Source: Planctomycetota bacterium (GTDB taxonomy: Bacteria > Planctomycetota > Planctomycetia > Pirellulales > Lacipirellulaceae). From it: 64,000 bases of DNA. The translations under genes and the position numbers were made by a program. The stretch covers positions 62,001-126,000 of the forward strand of contig JAKOXH010000006.1 in NCBI GenBank assembly GCA_029781135.1, in the 5' to 3' direction. Below, in pieces: positions 9,274-16,118 of the stretch. The notes below the pieces were generated by a model, which had not been told where the DNA came from, did no database searches, and saw only the letters and a list, made by a program, of their open reading frames with translations. The first letter of the stretch is position 1; the number at the start of each line of letters is the position of its first letter.

Positions 9274-9783
9274 GTGAAAATACTCAAAACCAAAGACAGA
9301 ATTAGAGAGCGTGTTTTACTACTAGAAAAACTGGTAGATAATCCCAGCGATATATTAAGCAAATTTTCTATTTCTACGCTTAATCAAAATGGGCAGATTT
9401 GTTGCCGATGCCCGAATTGCGCGGAATTGGTGGAAATACTTAGGGCACAAACTGGATATGAATGGGCGTGCAGATGTAATCTCCACCTAATTTTTAGAAG
9501 TAATCTCATATCCTTAATTAGGTGTTATCAGTTGGCGAATAATTCTTCAATTCGCTTTTCTCAACTGCTTGCAGATTTTGAAAATGCCGTATTGTCGGGA
9601 CGACAACTAAATTTGACTTTGTCTCAAAGCACGGCAAATTACAAACTGGCGTTTGGCAAATACAAGAATATGACAATTCATCACATATTGTGTGATAAAG
9701 ATTTTAACTATCTTCATTGGTTATTAACCTGCGAATTATTGCCAGCGAATATTAGTAGTGAACTAGCGTATATATTTTCCTAA
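9274..9783 (+). CDS. zinc-ribbon protein with ExoX-like C-terminal motif
   Basis: A 169-residue protein on the AT-rich element. Residues about 45-70 hold a CxCxxC...CxC cluster (CCRCPNC ... WACRCN) followed by a helical region, resembling the CHC2-type zinc ribbon of DnaG primases without the TOPRIM part. The C-terminus (LAFGKYKNMTIHHIL ... YLHWLL) matches the FGKYKG...YLxWLL motif of the exonuclease-X C-terminal/DUF3820 group. Together these suggest nucleic-acid binding, perhaps in replication of the element. The start is GTG with no clear ribosome site; it begins just after an 8-bp helix arm (9257-9264). It is first in a four-gene plus-strand run. Function is inferred. Confidence 0.6.
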   Translation: MKILKTKDRIRERVLLLEKLVDNPSDILSKFSISTLNQNGQICCRCPNCAELVEILRAQTGYEWACRCNLHLIFRSNLISLIRCYQLANNSSIRFSQLLADFENAVLSGRQLNLTLSQSTANYKLAFGKYKNMTIHHILCDKDFNYLHWLLTCELLPANISSELAYIFS

Positions 9784-9805
9784 AGTTACAAAGGTTTACT
9801 TAAAG

Positions 9806-10033
9806 GTGTATAACAACTATATGAACAAGCAATTACCGCCAGAAGATATTAACGCCATTAAGATGTTGTATGAAGACAATCAATCAGTATCCGCACTGGC
9901 AAAGTTTTTTGGCGTAACCGAAGCAAGTATTGAAAATATCGTGATACCAGAAATCCCCATTTTCAAAGCAAAGGCGCATAAAGCATTGAAGTTTGATGAT
10001 TTATTGCCCAGTGCCCTAAACGATTTAATCTAA
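9806..10033 (+). CDS. small helix-turn-helix protein
   Basis: A 70-75-residue protein. Residues around SVSALAKFFGVTEASIENIV form a helix-turn-helix like those in small DNA-binding or excisionase-type proteins. Either GTG 9806 or ATG 9821 could be the start; neither has a strong ribosome site (AAAGG at 9802-9806 is rather far from the ATG). It lies 22 bases after the preceding gene and 12 before the next, so it is probably in one operon. It is a candidate regulator or recombination directionality factor for the element. Confidence 0.55.
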   Translation: MYNNYMNKQLPPEDINAIKMLYEDNQSVSALAKFFGVTEASIENIVIPEIPIFKAKAHKALKFDDLLPSALNDLI

Positions 10034-10045
10034 GAAAAGGTAAGT

Positions 10046-10300
10046 ATGGAACAAGACAAGAAAACAGCGAACCTAGCAAATCAAAAGAACAAGTTATCTC
10101 CGCATCAGGCACAGATAATTAGAAGGTTATATTCAACGAATATGGTTGGATTACGGGAGTTAGCAAAAAATTACGGCGTTTGTATTTCAAGCGTTCGGCA
10201 AGTAATAAAAAATATTAGTTATTTTGACCCCGCGTATATTCCGCCATCACAAAACACAAAAGAACGCACGCCCAGGATAATTGGGGGCAGGTATTTATAG
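10046..10300 (+). CDS. small helix-turn-helix protein
   Basis: An 84-residue basic protein with a helix-turn-helix (GLRELAKNYGVCISSVRQVI, about residues 35-54), similar in layout to the preceding gene, so the two may be diverged duplicates. AAAGG lies six bases before the ATG. The tail is proline- and arginine-rich (TKERTPRIIGGRYL). It is probably DNA-binding, with unknown target. Confidence 0.6.
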   Translation: MEQDKKTANLANQKNKLSPHQAQIIRRLYSTNMVGLRELAKNYGVCISSVRQVIKNISYFDPAYIPPSQNTKERTPRIIGGRYL

Positions 10301-10301
10301 T

Positions 10302-10790
10302 ATGTACAAAACAATATCCAAAGCAGAAGTTGCACATAGTCTCTATTCCTTGTCACTTGACGATGATAGGGATTATGAAATAGAAGCAATTCTAACAAAA
10401 GCATTCAGTTTAGGTTTTCATGCTGACAACGTATTAAATGTATTTGGTATGGTATTGGGGAAAAGACAAAGTGATACACAATATATAACGCCTCTCTGTC
10501 CGCGCTGTCGTTCTAAAGATACCTTTATGATTACGGTATTACCTAATAATATTGAATATCAATGCACTGCTTGTTCTTGCCAAAAACAACTGGGTCGCAC
10601 TTTTGTAGAACTAATCAATTTGTATGCCGAAACATCAAGGCGAGAAATCATCAATAAATTGAAAGGTCTAATTAAGACAAGAGCGCCGCAACCATCGCTT
10701 TATGAATTGCGGAAGCGAATGATAAAGAAATATCAAGATGCGCATGGTGTTCAGAAGATTGACACCAAGAAAGAGAAGTCAAAGAAATAG
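10302..10790 (+). CDS. zinc-ribbon protein of the element
   Basis: A 162-residue protein starting one base after the previous stop, with GGGGGCAGG upstream. The middle holds CPRC ... YQCTACSC, a four-cysteine zinc ribbon. It is followed by GRTFVELINLYAETSRREII, an arrangement reminiscent of the CHC2 zinc ribbon and following helix of DnaG primases and of the gene at 9274. The C-terminus is very lysine-rich. It is a probable DNA or RNA binder; no catalytic domain is visible. Confidence 0.6.
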   Translation: MYKTISKAEVAHSLYSLSLDDDRDYEIEAILTKAFSLGFHADNVLNVFGMVLGKRQSDTQYITPLCPRCRSKDTFMITVLPNNIEYQCTACSCQKQLGRTFVELINLYAETSRREIINKLKGLIKTRAPQPSLYELRKRMIKKYQDAHGVQKIDTKKEKSKK

Positions 10791-10793
10791 TGG

Positions 10794-10881
10794 GGGGTGG
10801 ACCTATTTATCTCCTCAAATAGAAACCAGTTAAATAGAGTGATTAAAGATTGATACTGGTTATCCACCCCAGAGCTTTTTT
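10794..10881 (+). ncRNA. three-way-junction RNA or elaborate terminator
   Basis: An 8-bp closing stem (GGGGTGGA 10794-10801 with TCCACCCC 10863-10870) encloses two further perfect stems, CTATTT/AAATAG (10803-10808/10817-10822) and AACCAGT/ACTGGTT (10824-10830/10855-10861). A run of six T follows at 10876-10881. It starts four bases after the stop of the preceding gene. It may simply end the operon, but the cloverleaf-like form is more elaborate than a terminator needs. Confidence 0.55.
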
Positions 10882-10882
10882 A

Positions 10883-10927
10883 TGCCACAATTACTTTTTC
10901 CTTAAGTATATAATTAATGTTGTGGCA
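10883..10927. repeat. TGCCACAA inverted repeat
   Basis: TGCCACAA (10883-10890) and TTGTGGCA (10920-10927) flank a 29-base AT-rich spacer. TATGCCACAATT also occurs at 9093-9104. It is a possible binding site for one of the helix-turn-helix proteins, located between convergent genes. Confidence 0.45.
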
Positions 10928-10945
10928 ACCTATAGTAAAATGTCG

Positions 10946-11197
10946 CTATAGGTGTTTCCACTCTTCGCCAAAGAAGTGTTCTGATTCGTGAAGCGTTAAT
11001 TCAAACATTATCAGCGCTCGCCGGTTCAATCTAAAAAGCACTTGGTTATCGTGGATACAAAGATACTTATTGTTGTCGGTTTGCTCAATGTAGCAACCAT
11101 CGGGAAGTATTCCGTTAATTCTAATTAGAGAACTAAATTCATCATCTTCATCTTCTTCGCCAAAATCATAGGCCGGAAAATCATCTTTGTTGAGCAT
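10946..11197 (-). CDS. small acidic protein downstream of integrase
   Basis: An 83-residue protein with a strongly acidic stretch (FGEEDEDDEF) and a C-terminus ending in FFGEEWKHL. I prefer ATG 11197 over GTG 11206 because TGAGGTG lies six bases upstream. It starts 14 bases after the integrase stop, so it is co-transcribed with it. I do not recognise a family. By position it may be an excisionase-like or regulatory partner, but it lacks the basic helix typical of excisionases. The acidity would also fit a DNA mimic. Confidence 0.55.
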   Translation of the reverse strand: MLNKDDFPAYDFGEEDEDDEFSSLIRINGILPDGCYIEQTDNNKYLCIHDNQVLFRLNRRALIMFELTLHESEHFFGEEWKHL

Positions 11198-11210
11198 GGC
11201 GGACACCTCA

Positions 11211-12278
11211 CTATATTTTGTTTGCCGTATCTATTAAGTGTTCGGCGTTCAATTCTTCATAGAACTTCTGTATCATAGTTAGATTGGCATGACCTACGAG
11301 TTTGGAGATAGATAGTAAATCCACTCCCGCCAAAATCAGATTTGTAATTGCTACGTGCCGAATACCTCTAAGGTTCAAAAGAAACCCTAGTTTGTCCTTT
11401 GCTCTTCTACAATGTGAACGTGCCGAGTTTGGTATCCATTGTCTGCTTTGAGAATTAGCAGTTGGATTAATGAATAGATAATCCCCGGCTTCTTTATCTT
11501 TCATATTGCGGGCAACTATTTCTAGTACCTTATCACTAAGATAGATAGTGCGCTTCTTACCGGTGGTTCGATATTGTTTGCTTTCTGCTTTTCCTAGATT
11601 GATACGCTTCCTATTAATATCTATGTCTTTAAGTTTGATATTCCTTGCTTCGCTTAGGCGGGAGCCGGAATGATATAGAAATTTAATTAAATCACAGAGG
11701 GCAGGGTTTCGGGTTTCAAAATAGGCAATTGCCTTTTTAACCTCTTCATCGGTCGGTATTGGAATTGCTTCGCTTTTGGAATAACTACCGACCGCAAACT
11801 TTCTGGATTTAACAGGATTGATTAATAGAAGATTGGTTTCTTCAGTTGCATAAGCAAATAGCGAACGAATGGCGCGCTTCAATCCTTTTTCAGTATTTAG
11901 GGAATAGTCCCTCTTTTTGCATATTGTTGAAACAAACTGCTGGACCAATGCCAGGTTAATACTATCTGCTTTCTTAGTAGGACCAATAAACCCTATAAAT
12001 GTATTTAGGTGTCCTTCATACCATAAGATTGTATTGTCCGCTGCATTGGTTTGCTTTTTGTGCTTAATGAACTTATTCACTAATTGCTGGAGCGTTATAG
12101 ATTTGTATGCCGGCGGTTCTTCCTCTTGATTGTCCGTCTTAAGACTACCGCTCAAAATTGCTTCAAACTTAACTTGTGCGGACGCTAAATCAGCACCGAA
12201 ATAGTGTTTTTTTCCCTTAATCGTGCTAGAGTATTGATTAAGAGTTTGATTAAAATACAAAGCAGATTTACGTGGCAT
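11211..12278 (-). CDS. tyrosine recombinase (integrase)
   Basis: Site-specific recombinase that would integrate and excise the element. From MPRKSALYF the protein has 355 residues. A SAM-like N-terminal core-binding domain (about 75-160) is followed by the catalytic domain with arginine in HSGSRLSEARNI, lysine in the GKAESKQYR/KKRTIYLS region, LRGIRHVAITN, LVGHANLT and the nucleophile tyrosine in MIQKFYEEL. The usual HxxR box reads RxxR, so the first histidine is arginine. The frame continues upstream to 12374 through the AAAGGATAG sites, so the start is uncertain. It lies next to the right end and is transcribed inward. Confidence 0.9.
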   Translation of the reverse strand: MPRKSALYFNQTLNQYSSTIKGKKHYFGADLASAQVKFEAILSGSLKTDNQEEEPPAYKSITLQQLVNKFIKHKKQTNAADNTILWYEGHLNTFIGFIGPTKKADSINLALVQQFVSTICKKRDYSLNTEKGLKRAIRSLFAYATEETNLLLINPVKSRKFAVGSYSKSEAIPIPTDEEVKKAIAYFETRNPALCDLIKFLYHSGSRLSEARNIKLKDIDINRKRINLGKAESKQYRTTGKKRTIYLSDKVLEIVARNMKDKEAGDYLFINPTANSQSRQWIPNSARSHCRRAKDKLGFLLNLRGIRHVAITNLILAGVDLLSISKLVGHANLTMIQKFYEELNAEHLIDTANKI

Positions 12279-12328
12279 GGTCGGGTATAGTGGTTTTTGG
12301 GGTGGTAAAGAGATATATATAGGACAGG

Positions 12329-12349
12329 AAAAGGATAGAAAAAGGATAG
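12329..12349 (+). promoter_or_regulatory. right pair of AAAGGATAG motifs (putative arm-type sites)
   Basis: AAAAGGATAG at 12329-12338 and AAAAAGGATAG at 12339-12349 lie back to back, just upstream of the favoured integrase start at 12278. They could bind the integrase for recombination and also repress its promoter. Confidence 0.5.
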
Positions 12350-12388
12350 TGAATTGAAAAACCCCTATATCCATAGTACGGATGTTTT

Positions 12389-12397
12389 GCTAAATTA
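12389..12397 (+). repeat. possible right attachment core (attR)
   Basis: Direct copy of GCTAAATTA, 111 bases upstream of the favoured integrase start and at the point where base composition returns to GC-rich. Confidence 0.4.
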
Positions 12398-12469
12398 ACA
12401 TGAGGATTGACGGATAGCAACTGCAAGGGTGATGCGATCCGATTCGAGCAGGGGTTTCGTCATATCGGT

Positions 12470-12543
12470 AGCCCCCGGCTCTGCCGGGGGCCGAACGCTG
12501 GACAGCGCTTGCGAGCGGGGAACCCCCGGCAGAGCCGGGGGCT
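12470..12543. repeat. inverted pair of GC palindromes
   Basis: The 21-base segment 12470-12490 (AGCCCCCGGCTCTG...) is the exact reverse complement of 12523-12543, and each is itself a near-palindrome. A 32-base spacer separates them. It lies between the element end and the next gene and looks like a paired REP element. Confidence 0.75.
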
Positions 12544-12592
12544 GCCAGGCGTGTTGTATTCGGTGGATCGTTTGTTGAAAGGCGAAATCACG

Positions 12593-13714
12593 ATGAAGAC
12601 GACGCCTCCGGTTCAAGTTGCGATGATTGGGTTGGGTTTCGGGGCTGAGTTCATCCCGATCTATCAGAAGCACCCCCAGGCGGAAGTGGTTGCGGTGTGC
12701 CGGCGGAACGAGGCCGAGCTGAATAAAGTGGCCGACGCGTTCCAAATCGCCAAGCGGTATACCGACTACGCGAAAGTGCTGGCCGATCCGGACATCGACT
12801 TTGTCCACATCAATAGCCCCATCCCGGACCATGCCTGGATGAGCATGGAAGCGCTCAAGGCCGGCAAGCACGTGATGTGCACCGTGCCGATGGCGACGAC
12901 CGTGGCCGATTGCGAGAAGATTTGCCGGCTCGTCGCGGATACGGGGCTCAAGTACATGATGGCGGAGACCGTGGTGTATAGCCGCGAGTTTCTGTTCATC
13001 CGAGAGATGTACGAGAAGGGCGAGTTCGGCAAGATTCAGTTTCTGCAGGCGTCGCATCCGCAAGATATGGATGGCTGGCCCGAGTATTGGGAGCGGATGA
13101 TCCCGATGCACTACGCCACGCATGTCGTGAGCCCGGTGTTGGGGCTGATGAACGGGTTGGCGGAATATGTGTCGTGCTTTGGTTCGGGCACGGTGCGGGA
13201 GGACATTCAGAAGAAATCGGGCAATAAGTTTGCGGTCGAGTCTTGTCACATCAAAATTGCGGATAGCGATGTGGCGGCGCACATTTGGCGATTCTTGTAC
13301 GATACGGCCCGGCAGTATCGCGAGAGCTTCGACGTGTATGGCTCGAAGAAGTCGTTCGAGTGGACGCTGGTTGAGGGCGAATCGCACATTCTGCACACGG
13401 CCAAGCGGCCGGAACCAGAGATTGCCGAGCGGGTCGAAGTGCCGGACTTCGCGCACTTGTTGCCGAAAGAGATTCAGCCATTTACACGGTCGATCGTTGA
13501 TGCCGAGCATCTGTCGTTCTTGCAGGGCTCGGGGCACGGTGGTTCGCATCCGCATTTGGTGAATGAGTTTATTAGCGCGCTCGTGAACGATCGCGATCCG
13601 TGGCCGAACGCGCCGACGAGTGCAAACTGGACGTGCGTGGGAATTTTGGCGCATGAATCGGCGGTGGCGGGTGGGGAGATCAAGCGACTGCCGGCGTTTA
13701 CGTTGAAGCGGTAG
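12593..13714 (+). CDS. Gfo/Idh/MocA family oxidoreductase
   Basis: A 373-residue NAD(P)-dependent oxidoreductase. The N-terminal Rossmann fold starts VAMIGLGFGAEFIPIYQKHP (GxGxxA-like), and the family pattern AGKHVMCTVPMATT stands where EKP is usual. The C-terminal substrate domain follows. I start at ATG 12593, with AAAGG about nine bases upstream, instead of the longer frame from 12407, which runs through the palindromic repeats. No export signal is seen, so it is cytoplasmic. EKP replaced by TVP removes the lysine often used in catalysis, so this may be a divergent member. The substrate, probably a sugar or sugar derivative, is unknown. Confidence 0.88.
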   Translation: MKTTPPVQVAMIGLGFGAEFIPIYQKHPQAEVVAVCRRNEAELNKVADAFQIAKRYTDYAKVLADPDIDFVHINSPIPDHAWMSMEALKAGKHVMCTVPMATTVADCEKICRLVADTGLKYMMAETVVYSREFLFIREMYEKGEFGKIQFLQASHPQDMDGWPEYWERMIPMHYATHVVSPVLGLMNGLAEYVSCFGSGTVREDIQKKSGNKFAVESCHIKIADSDVAAHIWRFLYDTARQYRESFDVYGSKKSFEWTLVEGESHILHTAKRPEPEIAERVEVPDFAHLLPKEIQPFTRSIVDAEHLSFLQGSGHGGSHPHLVNEFISALVNDRDPWPNAPTSANWTCVGILAHESAVAGGEIKRLPAFTLKR

Positions 13715-13741
13715 ATTGACAGAGAATGGTTGTTTGTTTTG

Positions 13742-13918
13742 TCTCACGCAAAGGCGCGAAGGCGCAAAGGTAAAAGAAGAAGGGCGGTCAACCGCTAATG
13801 GGCGCTAATAGTTCGCTAATGAGGATGGCTGATATGGACCTGTCAACATTAGCGAACAATTAGCGTCGATTAGCGGTGTTCCCGGTCTTTGTTTGCGCCT
13901 TCGCGCCTTGGCGTGAGA
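13742..13918. repeat. 177-bp inverted-repeat element, copy 1
   Basis: It begins TCTCACGCAAAGGCGCGAA and ends with the near-complement TTCGCGCCTTGGCGTGAGA. Inside are GCTAAT/ATTAGC repeats that also pair. A second copy lies at 18534-18706. It has no ORF and resembles a MITE-like or REP-derived element. Confidence 0.8.
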
Positions 13919-13948
13919 TTTCCTATTACTGAATCTGGGGTATCAATC

Positions 13949-15208
13949 ATGAATAGCATCGGAAGAATGTTGCTGGGCGGTATTGTGGTGGCGGTGGTGG
14001 CCGCTGGGGCGAGTGCGGAAGAGAAGTACACGCTGCACTCGTTCAAGAAACTGCAGCTCACCGATAAGTTCTTTTGCGAGGGAGCGCACTTTGGCGATTT
14101 CAATCACGATGGTGTGATGGATGTCGTCTCCGGCCCGTACTGGTATGCAGGCCCGAGTTATACGGAACGGCACGAGTACTACACGCCGAAGCCGTTCAAC
14201 GTGGTTGATTACTCGGACAATTTCTTCACGTTCACGGGCGATATCAACAAGGACGGCTGGACCGATATTCTGGTCGTCGGCTTTCCCGGTTTGGAGGCGT
14301 GGTGGTTCGCCAATCCGCAGGGCAAGCCGGGCAATTGGGCCAAGCACATGGCCGTGAAGTCGGTCGACAATGAGTCACCGACATTCACCGATATCACGGG
14401 CGACGGCGTGCCGGACCTCGTGTGCGACAGCGGCGGACAGGCAATCTATGCCGAAATTCCTAAGGACGATCCGACGAAGCCGTGGACGATTCACGCCATT
14501 TCACCGAACCGCAAGTACGAGCGCTTCACGCACGGTCTGGGCGTGGGCGACGTGAATGGCGATGGCCGCATGGACCTCATGCAAAAGGAGGGGTGGTTTG
14601 AACATCCCGCGGCCGATTCAAAGGCCGAGTTTTGGCAATTTCACCCAATGAACTTTTCCGACGCCGGCGGCGCGCAGATGTACGCGTTTGATATCGATGG
14701 CGACGGCGACAACGACGTGCTCACGAGCAAGACCGCCCATGCCTATGGTTTTGCGTGGTTCGAAAATGTCGGCAAGGATGACAAGGGCGGCATCAAATAT
14801 AAGGAACACCTCATCATGGGCGAGAAGCCGGAGGAGAACGAATATGGCCTGGCGATTTCCGAACTGCACGCGGTGGCCCTGGCCGACATGGATCATGACG
14901 GCGTGCTGGACATCATCACGGGCAAGCGTTGGTGGGCCCATGCGGATAAAGACCCTGGCGCGTTGGAACCGGCCGTGTTGTATTGGTTCAAGACATCGCG
15001 GGAGGGCGGCAAGGTATCGTTCATTCCGCATCGTATCGACAACAACTCGGGCGTCGGCACGGAAGTGGTTGTCGGCGACCTGAACGGCGACAAGTGGGAT
15101 GATGTCGTCGTGGGAAATAAGAAGGGGACGTTTGTCTTCACACACGAGGTGAAGCCGGTTGATGCGGCGACCTGGAAGGCGGCGCAGCCGAAGCCGGTGA
15201 AGAACTAG
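13949..15208 (+). CDS. secreted FG-GAP/VCBS repeat protein
   Basis: A 419-residue exported protein. The signal peptide (MLLGGIVVAVVAAGASAEE) is followed by repeated beta-propeller blades with calcium-type loops: DFNHDGVMD, DINKDGWTD, DVNGDGRMD, DIDGDGDND, DMDHDGVLD, DLNGDKWDD. Such proteins form seven-bladed integrin-like propellers and probably bind ligands outside the cell; no catalytic residues are recognisable. GGGG about nine bases upstream supports ATG 13949 over the earlier frame start. It lies just after the 177-bp repeat element, which separates it from the oxidoreductase gene. Confidence 0.88.
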   Translation: MNSIGRMLLGGIVVAVVAAGASAEEKYTLHSFKKLQLTDKFFCEGAHFGDFNHDGVMDVVSGPYWYAGPSYTERHEYYTPKPFNVVDYSDNFFTFTGDINKDGWTDILVVGFPGLEAWWFANPQGKPGNWAKHMAVKSVDNESPTFTDITGDGVPDLVCDSGGQAIYAEIPKDDPTKPWTIHAISPNRKYERFTHGLGVGDVNGDGRMDLMQKEGWFEHPAADSKAEFWQFHPMNFSDAGGAQMYAFDIDGDGDNDVLTSKTAHAYGFAWFENVGKDDKGGIKYKEHLIMGEKPEENEYGLAISELHAVALADMDHDGVLDIITGKRWWAHADKDPGALEPAVLYWFKTSREGGKVSFIPHRIDNNSGVGTEVVVGDLNGDKWDDVVVGNKKGTFVFTHEVKPVDAATWKAAQPKPVKN

Positions 15209-15317
15209 GCTTTGTCGGAAAACGATTAGCCGCTGGGCGCTAGCCCACGGTTGGGAGCACCAAACCGCCGCTAGCGCGGTTCGGCTGATCCCAAGTCCAT
15301 GTTTGCTGACAAAGCCT
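15207..15317. repeat. 111-bp palindromic element
   Basis: AGGCTTTGTC (15207-15216) and GACAAAGCCT (15308-15317) bound a segment with an inner CGCTAGC-type palindrome. It overlaps the stop codon region of the FG-GAP gene and ends before the antitoxin gene, so it could serve as a terminator between convergent genes. Confidence 0.65.
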
Positions 15318-15331
15318 AAGTGAAGTAACTG

Positions 15332-15664
15332 CTACCGTTTGTGTCTGGCTGCGGAGCGCAAAGCGGTATCGATTTTTTCGATCGTGGAAACCGATGGTGT
15401 GTGTTTGCCGGTTTCGATGCGGCAGAGCGTTTCGACGCGGATGCCGGCGCGGCGGGCGAGTTCGGCTTGCGACCAGCCGATGCGCTCGCGGTCGTGGACG
15501 ATATCACGTGCCAATACGGCCCGCATGGCCGCCACGGCCGGACGATTGCCAGCTCGATCGGCGGGCGGAAACCCCGCAATCTGCCGGTATTCTGCTTCCG
15601 GCAGAATTACGAACTTCTTGCCATCGAGCACGATAGTCTGCACGTTGCTACCACTATTCATCAT
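15332..15664 (-). CDS. HigA-like antitoxin (XRE family)
   Basis: A 110-residue DNA-binding antitoxin. The C-terminal half holds an XRE helix-turn-helix: GWSQAELARRAGIRVETLCR, then IETGKHTPSVSTIEKI. The N-terminal part (VLDGKKFVILPEAEY) resembles the Phd/HigA-type toxin-neutralising segment. It starts inside the end of the toxin gene (overlap of about 11 bases), so translation is coupled. Toxin-before-antitoxin order is the HigBA layout. It is expected to repress its own promoter together with the toxin, and a palindrome lies in the right place. Confidence 0.85.
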   Translation of the reverse strand: MMNSGSNVQTIVLDGKKFVILPEAEYRQIAGFPPADRAGNRPAVAAMRAVLARDIVHDRERIGWSQAELARRAGIRVETLCRIETGKHTPSVSTIEKIDTALRSAARHKR

Positions 15665-15905
15665 AAAACCCGTCTCGATGTCCGATGCGCTCGACAATCA
15701 CGGTTTGGTGCTCGAGTCGAAATTGCAGGCGGTAGTCGCCGGTCCGCAACCGGTAGTGGCCCGCCAACGGTCCGGACAGCGGTTTCGCGCCACTGACATT
15801 CGGCCAGCGGCGAAGCCGTCCGACCAACTGAAGAATGCGTGTCTGGATTGTCCGTGGCAACGCGATGAACTCTTCCAAGGCCGACGCCGTGATTAGCGGT
15901 TCCAT
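15654..15905 (-). CDS. RelE/ParE-type toxin
   Basis: An 83-residue protein with the RelE/ParE fold pattern: PRTIQTRILQLVGRLRRWPN, then KPLSGPLAGHYRLRTGDYRL and VIVERIGHRDGFYD. RelE-type members cleave mRNA at the ribosome and ParE-type members poison gyrase; the sequence does not decide between them. ATG 15905 gives the normal family length. It is first gene of the operon with the XRE antitoxin. Confidence 0.87.
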   Translation of the reverse strand: MEPLITASALEEFIALPRTIQTRILQLVGRLRRWPNVSGAKPLSGPLAGHYRLRTGDYRLQFRLEHQTVIVERIGHRDGFYDE

Positions 15906-15922
15906 TGACACTACTTTGGCAC

Positions 15923-15944
15923 GCATTGACACAAATGTCAATGC
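15923..15944. promoter_or_regulatory. probable toxin-antitoxin operator
   Basis: GCATTGACA, four bases, TGTCAATGC: a perfect 9-bp inverted repeat 18 bases upstream of the toxin start. It is the expected place and form for autoregulatory antitoxin binding. Confidence 0.65.
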
Positions 15945-16078
15945 CCACAGGGAGGGAAGTCAGACAGGGGGGAATTCTGCATTCTCCAAAATCCCAAAAT
16001 TTTCCAACGGCAACTTCTTTGTTATGGAACTGGAGGCCGCGGGAGTCAGTGGAGTGGCCGGGCTGTGCTCATGGATTT

Positions 16079-16104
16079 CATGCCCACACCGAGCCGTGGG
16101 CATG
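16079..16104. repeat. CATGCCCAC palindrome
   Basis: CATGCCCAC, eight bases, GTGGGCATG, followed by GCACCCC. Related to the palindromes at 33702-33727 and 62336-62357. It lies at the 3' end of the BNR-4 gene. Confidence 0.65.
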
Positions 16105-16118
16105 GCACCCCGGACGAG

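Larger units (their letters stand above)
7642..12397. mobile_element. AT-rich integrated element with tyrosine recombinase
   Basis: Between about 7.64 and 12.4 kb the base composition changes abruptly from GC-rich to AT-rich. Codon use changes with it, and only small genes plus a tyrosine recombinase are present. The recombinase lies at the right end and reads inward. GCTAAATTA occurs at 7642-7650 and 12389-12397 in direct orientation inside partly matching flanks, and could be the attachment core. AAAGGATAG motifs cluster inside both ends. No tRNA gene is at either junction, and I see no capsid, conjugation or transposase gene. It is most like a small integrative or satellite element. Boundaries are provisional. 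Confidence 0.75.

Noticed and set aside
10794..10881. tRNA-like cloverleaf
   Set aside because: It has no anticodon arm, no GTTC T-loop and no CCA context; the three-way junction with a T run fits an RNA or terminator better.
12395..13747. Long minus-strand ORF (450 codons) opposite the oxidoreductase
   Set aside because: Arginine- and histidine-rich translation without domains, exactly antisense to a well-supported Gfo/Idh/MocA gene; typical of GC-rich shadow frames.
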